Notes: generated by a model not told the origin, from the letters alone. 41,131 nucleotides of DNA from Chitinophaga pinensis (GCA_943332105.1 CALQOD010000014.1:1-41131), one strand, 5' to 3'. Positions 1-7,967 are shown, counted from the stretch's first letter. Numbers and translations: made by a program.

Positions 1-770
1 AAGATAAAATCAAACCGATCATCTAGTCCGCCAGTAGCTCCCCCACCAAATGCACGCACACGTGGCGACTGTGTATGATACTGAGCGAAAGATGCATTAT
101 TAAATGCCCCAGTAATTGTTAGAGGATCATAGAACTCTCCTTCTGTGTTTGCTGTTATCTGCAATAGCTTTTGATAAGCTGCTTCACTGGTGCTATAAAA
201 GTTAAAGTCGCCCACCACCCAAAACTTTGAATTCGGAGGAAGGGCATTGGTGTATTTACGAATACTATCCACTTCGGCAGCTCGCAGAGTTTCGTTGCTA
301 GCACCAGAACTTGCTTTTAAATGAGCGGCAAAAATGCGAATGGTATCGTTGGTTGGAAGATAAATTAATTTAAATTCTGAGATATCGCGCAGCGCAGTAC
401 GAATAGGAGTATTCGATACAAACGAAAACAAATTTGATTTAAAGAAAATAGCATTATCTGTATCAGGTCCATCATTAAACGATCCAGCAGCGAACGAGAC
501 TTGAGAGGCATTTAAAACGTAATTAAGAAAAAAGTTTACTCCTTGTTGGGAGTTCATCTCTTCTACAACTAAAATATCGGGTTGCGAAGCTTGCATGGTA
601 ACACGATAAGCAGCATTACGTATTGTTGTATCGGACGTAAGTGCACTACCGTTAGGATAGTTTAGCAGATTATAAGCCATCAGTTTAATGGGCTGTTGGG
701 CCATTGCTGGAAGACAATAGCTAAGCATAAAAACGCTCCAAAAAAGTAATTTTAAAATCTCCTTTTTCAC
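1..770 (-). CDS. Secreted endonuclease/exonuclease/phosphatase-fold protein (C-terminus off left edge)
   Basis: This ORF is absent from the track because it has no stop inside the window; I read it by reverse-complementing. Reading begins at a GTG (complement of 768-770). It starts with a signal peptide ending at PAMAQQ, then PIKLMAYNLLNYPNG, the opening strand and metal-site Asn of the EEP fold. DILVVEEMN gives the catalytic Glu region, FAAHLKASSG the His-bearing strand, and WVVGDFNFYS the Asp/Asn strand. About 256 codons are present, and the final D-H motif should lie beyond the edge. It probably acts as a secreted, metal-dependent phosphodiesterase or nuclease; the substrate cannot be told. 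Bacteroidota relatives often carry a C-terminal T9SS sorting domain, which would also be off the edge. No good ribosome site precedes the GTG, which is normal in this phylum. Confidence 0.82.
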   Translation of the reverse strand, partial: MKKEILKLLFWSVFMLSYCLPAMAQQPIKLMAYNLLNYPNGSALTSDTTIRNAAYRVTMQASQPDILVVEEMNSQQGVNFFLNYVLNASQVSFAAGSFNDGPDTDNAIFFKSNLFSFVSNTPIRTALRDISEFKLIYLPTNDTIRIFAAHLKASSGASNETLRAAEVDSIRKYTNALPPNSKFWVVGDFNFYSTSEAAYQKLLQITANTEGEFYDPLTITGAFNNASFAQYHTQSPRVRAFGGGATGGLDDRFDFI

Positions 771-828
771 AATGCATGCAAGGTAAGGAATACGAAGGGG
801 AGTTGCAAGAACTATAATATTTGATTTG

Positions 829-846
829 TCCCGATAGCTATCGGGA
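829..846. repeat. 18-bp perfect palindrome TCCCGATAGCTATCGGGA
   Basis: TCCCGATAGCTATCGGGA is its own reverse complement. From general knowledge this motif is dispersed in many Bacteroidota intergenic regions. Here it sits just upstream of the nuclease start (minus strand), next to other palindromic repeats. Its function is unknown. Confidence 0.75.
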
Positions 847-877
847 TTGAAAGTTAGTCAATTTGAAAATTATCTGA

Positions 878-948
878 GACATCTCCCTACCTCTCCAAAG
901 GAGAGGAGAATAAATCTAGTCCCTCCGAAGGAGGAATTTAGGGAGGTC
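878..948. repeat. Nested palindromic intergenic repeat, copy 1
   Basis: This stretch contains CTCTCCAAAGGAGAG and CCCTCCGAAGGAGG hairpins, with outer ends that are complementary to each other (a GACATCTCCCT-like left end, AGGGAGGTC on the right). The same architecture recurs at 1050-1123. It is a REP-like dispersed element with no coding content. When transcribed from meaB it could fold into strong stems, so it may also end or protect transcripts; that role is inference. Confidence 0.75.
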
Positions 949-995
949 TAAACCAGGAGGAATATTATCTATTATACTTATACGAAAATCATAAT

Positions 996-1027
996 TAAGC
1001 TTACTGAGCGAAGCCGAAGTAAGCTTA
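996..1027. repeat. Inverted repeat with 10-bp arms (TAAGCTTACT)
   Basis: TAAGCTTACT (996-1005) pairs with AGTAAGCTTA (1018-1027) around the loop GAGCGAAGCCGA. The loop plus flanks (ACTGAGCGAAGCCGAAGT) resembles another family of short repeats common between Bacteroidota genes. It sits between the two nested palindromic repeats. Confidence 0.65.
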
Positions 1028-1049
1028 GTAGAAACGTAAGGAATATCAA

Positions 1050-1123
1050 GACCTCTCCCAACCTCTCCAAAGGAGAGGAGTAGTAATTAATAAGTCCCTC
1101 CTTCGGAGGGATTTAGGGAGGTC
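1050..1123. repeat. Nested palindromic intergenic repeat, copy 2
   Basis: This is the second copy of the element at 878-948, in the same orientation. It begins GACCTCTCCCAACCTCTCC and ends GGGATTTAGGGAGGTC. The terminal GACCTC/GAGGTC are complementary, and it encloses CTCTCCAAAGGAGAG and TCCCTCCTTCGGAGGGA stems. It lies 32 bp beyond the meaB stop, where it could serve as a transcription terminator or 3'-end stabiliser (inference). Confidence 0.75.
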
Positions 1124-1155
1124 AATAATATTGGAGGAGCTTTAATTTATAAAAA

Positions 1156-2073
1156 TCAAAAATACCTCTTCGTAAACTCAAACAAATTGAAACGACCATC
1201 TACCATCTTTGAATCAATGGCACTAACGAGGTCGTCTATACGAACATCGTGCATGCGTGCTGCTTGAATTAATCGATAAGCTTGCTCTGCTAATAAGCGC
1301 GTGTTTTTTTGAGGAGGGTGTTGCTCCTGATGTTTGATAATCATCTCTGCTAATTCTTCAACACCTTCGTTATTTACAGCAGAAGTTTTTAAAACAGGAA
1401 TGTGCCATCCATCTTTTAATGGTCGTTCGTGAAGCGTTTTGTGAATGTTGGCTACAAAAATATCCGCACCTGCACGATCCGATTTATTCACCACAAACAA
1501 ATCGCCGATTTCCATAATGCCCGACTTTAATGTCTGTATTTCATCACCCGCTTCAGGAACTAAAACAACAATCGTAGTATTGGCCATTGAAACAATCTCT
1601 ATCTCAGACTGACCAACACCAACCGTTTCAATGATGATATGATCGAAGCCTGAAGCTTTCATAACTTCTAATACTTCAAGAGTACGAGCCGATAATCCGC
1701 CTAAGGCGCCGCGTGTTGCGAGTGAACGAATGAATACACGTTCGTGATTGAAATGCTCGAACATGCGTAAGCGATCGCCTAATAGCGACCCATGCGTAAA
1801 AGGACTGGTTGGGTCTACAGCTAAAACAGCAATCTTATTGGGTTCTCCTTTAGTGTTCTTTCGTTCTAATAAAACTTTTATCAGCGCATTAATCAATGTG
1901 CTTTTGCCTGCTCCCGGAGGTCCAGTAATTCCGATGACAGGAACTTGTTCGTCTAAAGTAATAGAGGATAATAACGAATCATAACCTTCGAGATGGTTTT
2001 CAACTGTCGTGATGGCACGCGCAATACTGCGTTTGTCGCCATTCTTAAAATTGAGTTCGTGCGCTGCATTCAT
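1156..2073 (-). CDS. meaB: Methylmalonyl-CoA mutase-associated GTPase MeaB (ArgK family)
   Basis: This is a 305-residue cytosolic P-loop GTPase of the SIMIBI class, at the family's usual length. Visible motifs are Walker A GPPGAGKST near residue 52, DPTSP of switch I, RSLATRGALGG, ETVGVGQSE of switch II, and the guanine-specificity motif NKSD. MeaB proteins load and protect adenosylcobalamin-dependent methylmalonyl-CoA mutase during propionate or branched-chain metabolism. The mutase genes are not in the window. The gene is divergent from a riboswitch-controlled B12 receptor, which fits a shared cobalamin theme. The ATG at 2073 gives a normal N-terminus. A TAATTTAG box just upstream is a possible -7 element (7 of 8 matches to TAnnTTTG). 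Confidence 0.95.
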   Translation of the reverse strand: MNAAHELNFKNGDKRSIARAITTVENHLEGYDSLLSSITLDEQVPVIGITGPPGAGKSTLINALIKVLLERKNTKGEPNKIAVLAVDPTSPFTHGSLLGDRLRMFEHFNHERVFIRSLATRGALGGLSARTLEVLEVMKASGFDHIIIETVGVGQSEIEIVSMANTTIVVLVPEAGDEIQTLKSGIMEIGDLFVVNKSDRAGADIFVANIHKTLHERPLKDGWHIPVLKTSAVNNEGVEELAEMIIKHQEQHPPQKNTRLLAEQAYRLIQAARMHDVRIDDLVSAIDSKMVDGRFNLFEFTKRYF

Positions 2074-2194
2074 CAGCGCTAAATTAGCACCTAATTACGA
2101 ATAATAGTTATTCTTATGGCTGTTTGTTGTATTTTTAACGTGTTATAGGTTCTTATAAGTATAGTAGAAATTTCAGCAAGCAGAAATTACACTA

Positions 2195-2340
2195 TAGCAT
2201 TAAGATTAATTGGGAATCTGGTGAAAGTCCAGAACAGTTCCCGCTGCTGTAAGCAACATGAAAAGTCCTTTTTCAATTACGCCACTGTATAAACGGGAAG
2301 GCAGAAAAAAGAAGTTGTAAGTCAGAAGACCTGCCTAGAA
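2195..2340 (+). ncRNA. Cobalamin riboswitch aptamer
   Basis: The conserved core elements appear in the right order: GGTGAAAGTCCAGAACAGTT, CCCGCTGCTGTAA, GCCACTG, CGGGAAGGC and the B12 box GTCAGAAGACCTGCC (2321-2335). This matches the Cbl riboswitch consensus. It lies about 115 bases before the TonB-dependent receptor start, the standard arrangement for B12 transport control. Binding of a cobalamin is expected to lower receptor expression. The stretch from 2341 to 2457 would be the expression platform. It includes AAGCAAC (2384-2390) and GTTGCTT (2411-2417), which can form a stem. Confidence 0.94.
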
Positions 2341-2457
2341 CAAAATAAATTCAGGCGCTTTCGGAGAAAAGGCGTAGGATGATAAGCAACATTTGACGGC
2401 GATTGTCTTAGTTGCTTTCATTGGCTTTTTACGGCTGTGCCTGGCAGATAGTATCCA

Positions 2458-4329
2458 ATGAGAAAACAACTGCTGATAATTGTATTCCTATTTTTTTGTG
2501 TTCACACACATGCTCAAATGCGTGATAGTGTAGTGCAGTTAAAGTCGGTGGAGATTAACGGATATAAACCCACTGCGGCAGATCCTGGTGTGATTACACA
2601 AAACCTGGATACAACACCGCTGACAAAAATATTTTCTTCATCACTTGCCGAACAATTAAGTCGTGAAGGAAATGTTTTTATAAAAACGAATAGTCCTGGA
2701 GGAGTGGCAACGCTCTCTATTGGAGGGAGCAATGCTTCACAAAATTCGTTGTTGTGGAATGGATTGCTCTTAAATAACCCGATGTTGGGTTTGTATGATT
2801 ACTCTTTGATTCCTTCGTTTTTATACAGCGCTGCATCGATTCAATATGGAGGTAATGGTGCTACACAAGGCAATGCTGCTGTTGGAGGAAGTGTTCATTT
2901 ATCGTCTGCACCAACTGCCATCGACGGATATGCGACGGAGTTAGTAGCAGGAGTGGGTTCGTTTCATACGCAGCAAATTGGGGTGGCCTCACACTATGGT
3001 AGCGAAGGCATACAAATTAGTACGCGAGCGTATTTCCAAAAAGCAAAAAACGATTATACCTTTCAAGACCTTTACGGACAAAAACAAACGCAACAAAATG
3101 CCGCTCTTAATCAGCAAGGATTCTCGCAAGATATTTTATTTGGCAATGAGAAAAATAATTTCTCAATACATACTTGGTACTTGAAGAATGAATATCAAAT
3201 TCCCGGGAGCATGTTGCAAACAGCATCTGCGCAAAAGCAAAATGATGAAGCTACCCGTACGGCGCTTACCTGGAATAAAAAATATCAAAAAGCAAATCTC
3301 ATCTGGAATCTCGGTTATACGAATGATAAAATTCGGTTTGTCGATTCGTTGATTGGATTAGATGAAAAGAGTAAGTCGTTCTCGATACAATCGGATATAT
3401 ACTTATCACACAGTATTCGTAAAAATTGGAATAATAGTTATCGCATCAATTATAATTACACCGAGGCATTCACCGATGCGTATCAAGAAAAACAAAACAT
3501 ACAAGCGCTGAATATTATTTTAAAATCGAGTTTTGAAACAGAAAAAGTCTATTTAGCATTATCGAATAGAAGTAGTTTATACATAGATGAATTGAACTTC
3601 TTACTGCCAGCCCTTGATTTGAAACTTAAGCTCTATAAAAATCTTTCTGCAATCATGGATGCATCGCGTGTCTATCGCAATCCAACATTGAACGATCGCT
3701 TCTGGCAGCCCGGTGGAAATTTGAATATCAAAACAGAGAGCGGCTGGAATAATTCAGCAGGGATCGTAGTCTCCAGCAAAAAAGAAGCATGGAATTATAA
3801 AATACAAGCTGTTTACTTTAATACATCAATGGACAATGAAATACTCTGGACACCAAGCGAAGGAGGATTATACTTTGCGCAGAATGTTAATCAGAGTAAG
3901 TCGAAGGGAATACGTGCCTTTGCTAACCTTGCACGAAACTGGAGGAAGTCGGCAATTAATTTTTGGATGAATGCGAGCTATGGAAATTATCTTGTTAAAC
4001 AGAATTCTGCAAGTTTAGATTATAAAAATAAAATCTATACGCCGCATGAAATTTACAAGTGGGGCATGTCTTACAGCTATCAGAAAGTACAATTGAATTA
4101 TTACGGAAGTTATGCGGGATATACGTTTGTGACCAGTGATAATTCTTCGTGGACAGATCCTTTTTTATTGCACGATTTATCTTTGAGCTATTCTATGGAA
4201 ATTAAAAACAGCATACTACAATTTTATGTAGCAAGTAAAAATATGTTGGATGCGAATTATCAGATTGTAAAATATCGTGCGATGCCTGGAAGAAGTTACC
4301 AGGTGGGGGTACATTTTTTGATGAAATAA
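2458..4329 (+). CDS. BtuB-like TonB-dependent outer-membrane receptor for cobalamin
   Basis: The protein has 623 residues. A signal peptide ending THAQ is followed by LKSVEING as a possible TonB-box region. A plug domain then covers roughly residues 45-165 (AEQLSREGNVFIKTNSPGG, then a GGSNASQNSLLWNG segment typical of plugs). The rest is a long amphipathic beta-barrel ending RSYQVGVHFLMK, with aromatic residues near the end as in outer-membrane proteins. The riboswitch directly upstream indicates a cobalamin or corrinoid substrate. BtuB proteins take up B12 using TonB energy, and no btuFCD or TonB genes are in the window. The gene ends one base before the convergent gpsA stop, so no separate terminator fits between them. 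Confidence 0.9.
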   Translation: MRKQLLIIVFLFFCVHTHAQMRDSVVQLKSVEINGYKPTAADPGVITQNLDTTPLTKIFSSSLAEQLSREGNVFIKTNSPGGVATLSIGGSNASQNSLLWNGLLLNNPMLGLYDYSLIPSFLYSAASIQYGGNGATQGNAAVGGSVHLSSAPTAIDGYATELVAGVGSFHTQQIGVASHYGSEGIQISTRAYFQKAKNDYTFQDLYGQKQTQQNAALNQQGFSQDILFGNEKNNFSIHTWYLKNEYQIPGSMLQTASAQKQNDEATRTALTWNKKYQKANLIWNLGYTNDKIRFVDSLIGLDEKSKSFSIQSDIYLSHSIRKNWNNSYRINYNYTEAFTDAYQEKQNIQALNIILKSSFETEKVYLALSNRSSLYIDELNFLLPALDLKLKLYKNLSAIMDASRVYRNPTLNDRFWQPGGNLNIKTESGWNNSAGIVVSSKKEAWNYKIQAVYFNTSMDNEILWTPSEGGLYFAQNVNQSKSKGIRAFANLARNWRKSAINFWMNASYGNYLVKQNSASLDYKNKIYTPHEIYKWGMSYSYQKVQLNYYGSYAGYTFVTSDNSSWTDPFLLHDLSLSYSMEIKNSILQFYVASKNMLDANYQIVKYRAMPGRSYQVGVHFLMK

Positions 4330-4330
4330 A

Positions 4331-5326
4331 TTAACCTAACTTTTCAGAGAGTAATTTCATCTCTAAGCGTGCGCTGATTTTTTCATACAGCACGTTATAA
4401 ACGGCCTCACAGATAGGGATATCCGCTTTAAGAGCTTTATTGATTTCATGAATACAGGCAACAGCATAATAACCTTCAGCAATCATGTTCATTTCTAACT
4501 GTGCACTCTTTACTGAATATCCTTTGCCTATCATTGATCCGAAAGTACGGTTACGACTAAACTGTGAGTAACATGTTACGAGTAAATCTCCCAGGTAAGC
4601 GGAGTCGTTAATATCTCGATTGATAGGATGTGCTGCTTCCGTAAAACGTTTGATTTCACGAATAGCAGATGAGATAAGTACTGCTTGAAAATTATCTCCG
4701 TAACCGATACCATGACAAATACCACTTGCAATAGCCATTATATTTTTCAATACTGCTGAATACTCTGTTCCAAAAATATCATCGCTGGTGATCGTTTGAA
4801 TATATCGGCATTTTAAAAGTGTTGCCATTGAATCTGCTTTGTTCGCATCAGGACAAGCAACTGTTAAGTACGAAAGTTTTTCGAGGGCTACTTCTTCAGC
4901 ATGACAAGGACCAGTAATTACTCCGATATTATCGAACGGTACTGCGTAGGTGTTATGCATAAAGTCACCTACAATCTGAAATTTTTCAGGTACGATTCCT
5001 TTGATCGCAGAAAAAACAGATTTGTTTTTAAAATCTTCTTGTGTTAAGCCTTCCAACGCTTTTGTTAAGAAAGCAGCAGGCACAGCAAGAATGATAATAT
5101 CTGACGAAGCGATTACCGCTTTGATATCAGAAGAAGGACGAACAACTTCTAAATTTAACTCAACATCACTCAGATAATTTGGGTTATGCTTATAACGATG
5201 AAGGAATGCAACGGACTCTTCATTACGAATCCACCAATGCACAGCACTCACATTATTAGATGTAATTTTCACGAGGGCTGTTGCCCAGCTACCGCCACCA
5301 ATTACCGCAATCGAGGTTGTATTCAT
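4331..5326 (-). CDS. gpsA: NAD(P)-dependent glycerol-3-phosphate dehydrogenase
   Basis: This cytosolic enzyme reduces dihydroxyacetone phosphate to sn-glycerol 3-phosphate for phospholipid synthesis. At 331 residues it is the normal length. It shows the Rossmann motif GGGSWATALVK at the N-terminus, ILAVPAAFL, the VITGPCHAEEV signature, AVLKNIMAIASGICHGIGYG with the catalytic Lys, and GDLLVTCYSQFSRNRTFG of the C-terminal helical domain. Its ATG overlaps the upstream DinB stop by four bases (ATGA), so the two are probably translationally coupled. It converges on the TonB receptor with a one-base gap. Confidence 0.95.
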   Translation of the reverse strand: MNTTSIAVIGGGSWATALVKITSNNVSAVHWWIRNEESVAFLHRYKHNPNYLSDVELNLEVVRPSSDIKAVIASSDIIILAVPAAFLTKALEGLTQEDFKNKSVFSAIKGIVPEKFQIVGDFMHNTYAVPFDNIGVITGPCHAEEVALEKLSYLTVACPDANKADSMATLLKCRYIQTITSDDIFGTEYSAVLKNIMAIASGICHGIGYGDNFQAVLISSAIREIKRFTEAAHPINRDINDSAYLGDLLVTCYSQFSRNRTFGSMIGKGYSVKSAQLEMNMIAEGYYAVACIHEINKALKADIPICEAVYNVLYEKISARLEMKLLSEKLG

Positions 5327-5856
5327 TGCTGCGAATATCGTAAAATTATTCCGTATCGCTCTTGCAAAACATTCAAGTGATGCAGCGCATGACCGATGGT
5401 AAAAAATCCGATGGTAGCTGCACAGTTTTTATTTCCGTTTGCTGTACCTAAAAAGAGCAATTGCTCTTCGTTGAACGATTGATAAAGCGCAATTGTTGAT
5501 TTACGCATCAATACCAACTCATCTAAAATATTTTGCATCGAACGCATATTCGCAAATGAGTTGTCACTGAAAGAATTCTCATCGAATCCTGGAAGTTCAG
5601 TCGCATCTTTTCTAGCGAAGCGCATTGCGCGATAAGTCATCACACGTTCCGTATCGATGATATGTTGGAGGACTTCTTGCACAGTCCATTTTCCATCTGC
5701 ATACGAATACAGTTCTTTGCCTTGAAAATCGCTGACTGATAATTCAGATAAAAATACTAACGAAGCTTCTAAAGCAGACAGTAATTCATCTTGTTTTACG
5801 AGATTGATATAATGCGTTAGATATGGATGATGCGGCGGGAGATTTGATTTTAGCAT
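5323..5856 (-). CDS. DinB-like four-helix protein
   Basis: The protein has 177 residues and resembles DinB/YfiT-fold putative metal-dependent hydrolases or thiol transferases. Supporting segments are YADGKWTVQEVLQHIIDTE (first metal His), RMQ-type helices and TIGFFTIGHALHHLNVLQE (GHAxHH, the C-terminal metal His pair). I moved the start from the track's 6012 to the ATG at 5856. The 52 extra residues are a translation of the palindromic repeat upstream, while MLKSNLPPHHPYLTHYINL begins like other family members. A TACATTTC box at 5872-5879 on the minus strand may be the promoter's -7 element (7/8 match). It forms an ATGA-coupled pair with gpsA; the biochemical role is unknown. Confidence 0.83.
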   Translation of the reverse strand: MLKSNLPPHHPYLTHYINLVKQDELLSALEASLVFLSELSVSDFQGKELYSYADGKWTVQEVLQHIIDTERVMTYRAMRFARKDATELPGFDENSFSDNSFANMRSMQNILDELVLMRKSTIALYQSFNEEQLLFLGTANGNKNCAATIGFFTIGHALHHLNVLQERYGIILRYSQQ

Positions 5857-5898
5857 AGGGGTAAAATTAGGGAAATGTATGATATTTTGATGGGATTG

Positions 5899-6124
5899 CA
5901 GGTGTAGGTTTGCCCGTAGACAATTTATAGGTGCGGGTTTGTATACAGGTGTGGGTTTAAACCCACACCTGTAAGGAACGTGAACATGAAAATAAAATTC
6001 ATGGTTTTGCATTTATTCAGGTGTAGGTTTAAACCTACACCTGTTGTAGGTAATTACATTTCATAATTTGATATAACCGCATCGCATTTTTATAGGTGCG
6101 GGTTTAAACCCGCACCTATAATCC
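5899..6124. repeat. Composite palindromic repeat element, left copy (island boundary)
   Basis: This ~226 bp block carries three perfect palindromes centred on GGTTTAAACC: 5944-5973 (arms with GTGGG), 6018-6043 (GTAGG) and 6090-6121 (GCGGG). They are joined by constant spacers such as GTAATTACATTTCATAATTT. The same block, in the same order and orientation, recurs at 10671-10891. There is no transposase nearby. Its reading frames lack stops by chance of composition, which explains the spurious N-terminal extension of the DinB ORF. Confidence 0.9.
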
Positions 6125-6132
6125 CCTTTTAA

Positions 6133-6426
6133 CTACACCTTATTTTTCAAATCCATTTGGCTATGTAAAATTCTAATCACCTCAATTTCTTTATCGTTTA
6201 TTTTTCGATAAAAAATAATGTGACGATAAGCTAAAAACCCAAGGATACCCGGTGCAATCTCATAATATTGTTTGCCCAACTTTGGAGAAGTGGCTAACTC
6301 TTCACAAGAGTTGATGAGCAACATATAATATTTATCGGCTTGTCGTTCCGACCATGTATCGAATGTATATTCCCAAATAGCGGCGAGGTCTTCAACGGCT
6401 TTATTCGTTAATTTGAATTTAGCCAT
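6133..6426 (-). CDS. parE: ParE/RelE-superfamily toxin
   Basis: The protein has 97 residues, the usual ParE size. It starts FKLTNKAVEDLAAIWEYT and has WSERQADKYYMLL, a central Gly-rich turn and AYRHIIFYRK, followed by IEVIRILHSQMD. This matches the ParE fold, in which family members typically poison DNA gyrase; target specificity cannot be read here. It overlaps the end of the antitoxin gene by 8 bases, the usual toxin-after-antitoxin order. The module sits just inside the left copy of the repeat that bounds the accessory island. Confidence 0.9.
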   Translation of the reverse strand: MAKFKLTNKAVEDLAAIWEYTFDTWSERQADKYYMLLINSCEELATSPKLGKQYYEIAPGILGFLAYRHIIFYRKINDKEIEVIRILHSQMDLKNKV

Positions 6427-6667
6427 TCTTTTTTTGCTTCTTTAATTTAGCAAGGTGTTTTTTAGCATCGAAATTTTTTGCGGTGCCACTATCTATTCCT
6501 TCTTTCATGGCCTTTTTCAAAGTTTGTAATCGGCCTTCTTCTTCTTCGAGCATACGCAATCCGGCCCGAACCACTTCGCTTGCATTACTAAATCTTCCTT
6601 TTGCTACGGAAGACTCAATGAATGATTCAAAATGGTTACCCAATGAAACGGAAGTGTTTTTTCCCAT
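6419..6667 (-). CDS. parD: ParD-like ribbon-helix-helix antitoxin
   Basis: The protein has 82 residues. NTSVSLGNHFESFIESSVAK and RFSNASEVVRAGLRMLEEEE form the ribbon-helix-helix DNA-binding N-terminus of CopG/ParD antitoxins. A Lys-rich, probably disordered C-terminal tail binds and neutralises the toxin. ParD dimers normally repress their own promoter. A dyad, TTACCAA-ATA-TTGGTAA, lies 20 bases upstream of the ATG and overlaps a probable -7 box, consistent with autoregulation. It is co-transcribed with the overlapping parE. Confidence 0.9.
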   Translation of the reverse strand: MGKNTSVSLGNHFESFIESSVAKGRFSNASEVVRAGLRMLEEEEGRLQTLKKAMKEGIDSGTAKNFDAKKHLAKLKKQKKNG

Positions 6668-6686
6668 AAAATTCTTTTTTGCTAAG

Positions 6687-6703
6687 TTACCAAATATTGG
6701 TAA
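6687..6703 (-). promoter_or_regulatory. Putative parDE operator overlapping the -7 promoter box
   Basis: TTACCAA and TTGGTAA form a dyad with 7-bp arms around a 3-bp centre. On the minus strand the centre reads AATATTTG, matching 7 of 8 positions of the Bacteroidota -7 box TAnnTTTG. The dyad sits 20 bp before the parD ATG, so ParD binding here would block transcription. The operator role is inferred. Confidence 0.6.
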
Positions 6704-6789
6704 TTATTGCAAGGAGAAATCCATTAAACAAAAAATAGACACTCATTATTAATTAAAACTATATTACACTATAGCTCTAGTCTGGGGCT

Positions 6790-6807
6790 GTAGTGTGCTC
6801 GCACTAC
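6790..6807. repeat. GTAGTG-TGCTCG-CACTAC hairpin
   Basis: GTAGTG and CACTAC are six-base perfect arms around TGCTCG. A related motif, GTAGTGTGCTAGCGCTACTAC, occurs inside the right repeat block (about 10689-10709). This suggests one dispersed repeat family with copies both inside and at the border of the island. Confidence 0.6.
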
Positions 6808-6819
6808 TATAGACCCAAA

Positions 6820-6832
6820 GACAAATAGTGTC
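6820..6832. promoter_or_regulatory. Candidate WYL-regulator binding site (GACA-aatag-TGTC)
   Basis: GACAAATAGTGTC is an imperfect palindrome with 4-bp arms, 62 bp upstream of the WYL gene start. The 11-mer GACAAATAGTG recurs just after the same gene at 7969-7979, inside TGACA-aatag-TGACA. The pairing of this motif with the regulator gene suggests autoregulation, but this is inference. Confidence 0.4.
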
Positions 6833-6894
6833 AAACATCTAATCGAAAAAAGGGGTAACTATGCAGTTAAAATATATTTTTATGCATACTTTAT

Positions 6895-7950
6895 ATGAAA
6901 GCACTTCGAATATTAATCATAGAGCAATTTTTAAAATCGGGACCAGAAACCGTTGAGTCGCTTTCCATCAAGTTGAAGCAAAAAGGATTTACCTGCTCGT
7001 TGCGCTCAATTTATCGAGACTTATTATTGCTGGAAGAACACTTTAGTGATCCGCAATTGGAAATCAAAAAATCCGATGGGGAGTTTAATCGAAAGAAGTG
7101 GGTTATAGCAAAGAAAGAACGAAGTAAAATAAATGATGCAGATACATTTATTAAAGCGTTTTTACTTGACCAATTTACTCCGCAATGGTTAAGAAAAACA
7201 AGTGGAAGTGCAATCGAAATTTTACAGCAGCATGATTTTAAAATACCGGCAAAGGCAATAGGAGAAATCATGTCGGAGATACCACCAGAGGCGGTGATAC
7301 ATTCTAACTGGTGCGAGTTTCAATACAATGAAAAAACACTAGAACATATACGAAAAGTATTGTGGGCTATTTCAAACAAAAAAAATATTCGCATCAAACA
7401 TTTTTTTCATAGAGAATGGAGGGATCAGTCTTACAAACCCTACCGAATGATTTATCATAGAGGAACTATTCATATTGCAGGTTGGTTGCTGGAAGATAGA
7501 AAGAAACCATTTTTTTCTATTCGTGAATTAGAGGCTATTGAAAACATAGAGTTATCTAACGACCGTAAAAAAGTTAATGTCACGATTAAAGAAGCACGTA
7601 AAGAATTGAATAATCGTTTTGGGATACACGACAGTGAAGAGCAGAAGCCTGTTAATATAAAAATACAAATGGGCGAAGGGCCTTATTTATTTTTAAGCAG
7701 AAGGTACTGGCATGCGAGCCAGAAGTTTTATAAAACAACAAGCGACGATTACTTCATGGAATTAAAATGCGTGATTAATATTGAGTTGATCGGATGGCTG
7801 TTTAGCTGGCTAGAGCATATTAAAGTAATTAGTCCTGTTGCCTTAAAAAAATCAATGGAGGAACGAGCCGATTTCTTATCGAAGATGTACAAAAAGAATT
7901 TATTGCCTGTTAATCCTAGTAATACTAACCAGCCATATTTAATGGGTTAA
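6895..7950 (+). CDS. WYL-domain transcriptional regulator
   Basis: The protein has 351 residues. An N-terminal winged-helix segment (LKQKGFTCSLRSIYRDLLLL, residues about 28-48) is followed by a linker. The WYL domain, about residues 160-235, shows KPYRMIYHRGTIHIAGWLLE; the eponymous W-Y-L is replaced by I-H-I. A WCX-type C-terminal extension follows, with INIELIGWLFSWLEHIKVI near residue 300. Such proteins bind DNA and sense ligands, often nucleic acids or nucleotides, and frequently sit in defence or mobile islands. It is divergent from parDE. GACAAATAGTG motifs flank the gene on both sides. The ATATTTTTATG region just upstream may hold the promoter. Confidence 0.87.
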   Translation: MKALRILIIEQFLKSGPETVESLSIKLKQKGFTCSLRSIYRDLLLLEEHFSDPQLEIKKSDGEFNRKKWVIAKKERSKINDADTFIKAFLLDQFTPQWLRKTSGSAIEILQQHDFKIPAKAIGEIMSEIPPEAVIHSNWCEFQYNEKTLEHIRKVLWAISNKKNIRIKHFFHREWRDQSYKPYRMIYHRGTIHIAGWLLEDRKKPFFSIRELEAIENIELSNDRKKVNVTIKEARKELNNRFGIHDSEEQKPVNIKIQMGEGPYLFLSRRYWHASQKFYKTTSDDYFMELKCVINIELIGWLFSWLEHIKVISPVALKKSMEERADFLSKMYKKNLLPVNPSNTNQPYLMG

Positions 7951-7967
7951 AAAATATTTGTTATCAA

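Noticed and set aside
5857-6012. N-terminal 52-residue extension of the DinB ORF in the track
   Set aside because: It is a translation of the palindromic repeat, which stays open by composition. The ATG at 5856 gives a normal family N-terminus.
5899-6124. Possible CRISPR array
   Set aside because: The repeats are palindromes of differing sequence at irregular spacing, the spacers are themselves repeated at the other locus, and no cas genes are present.
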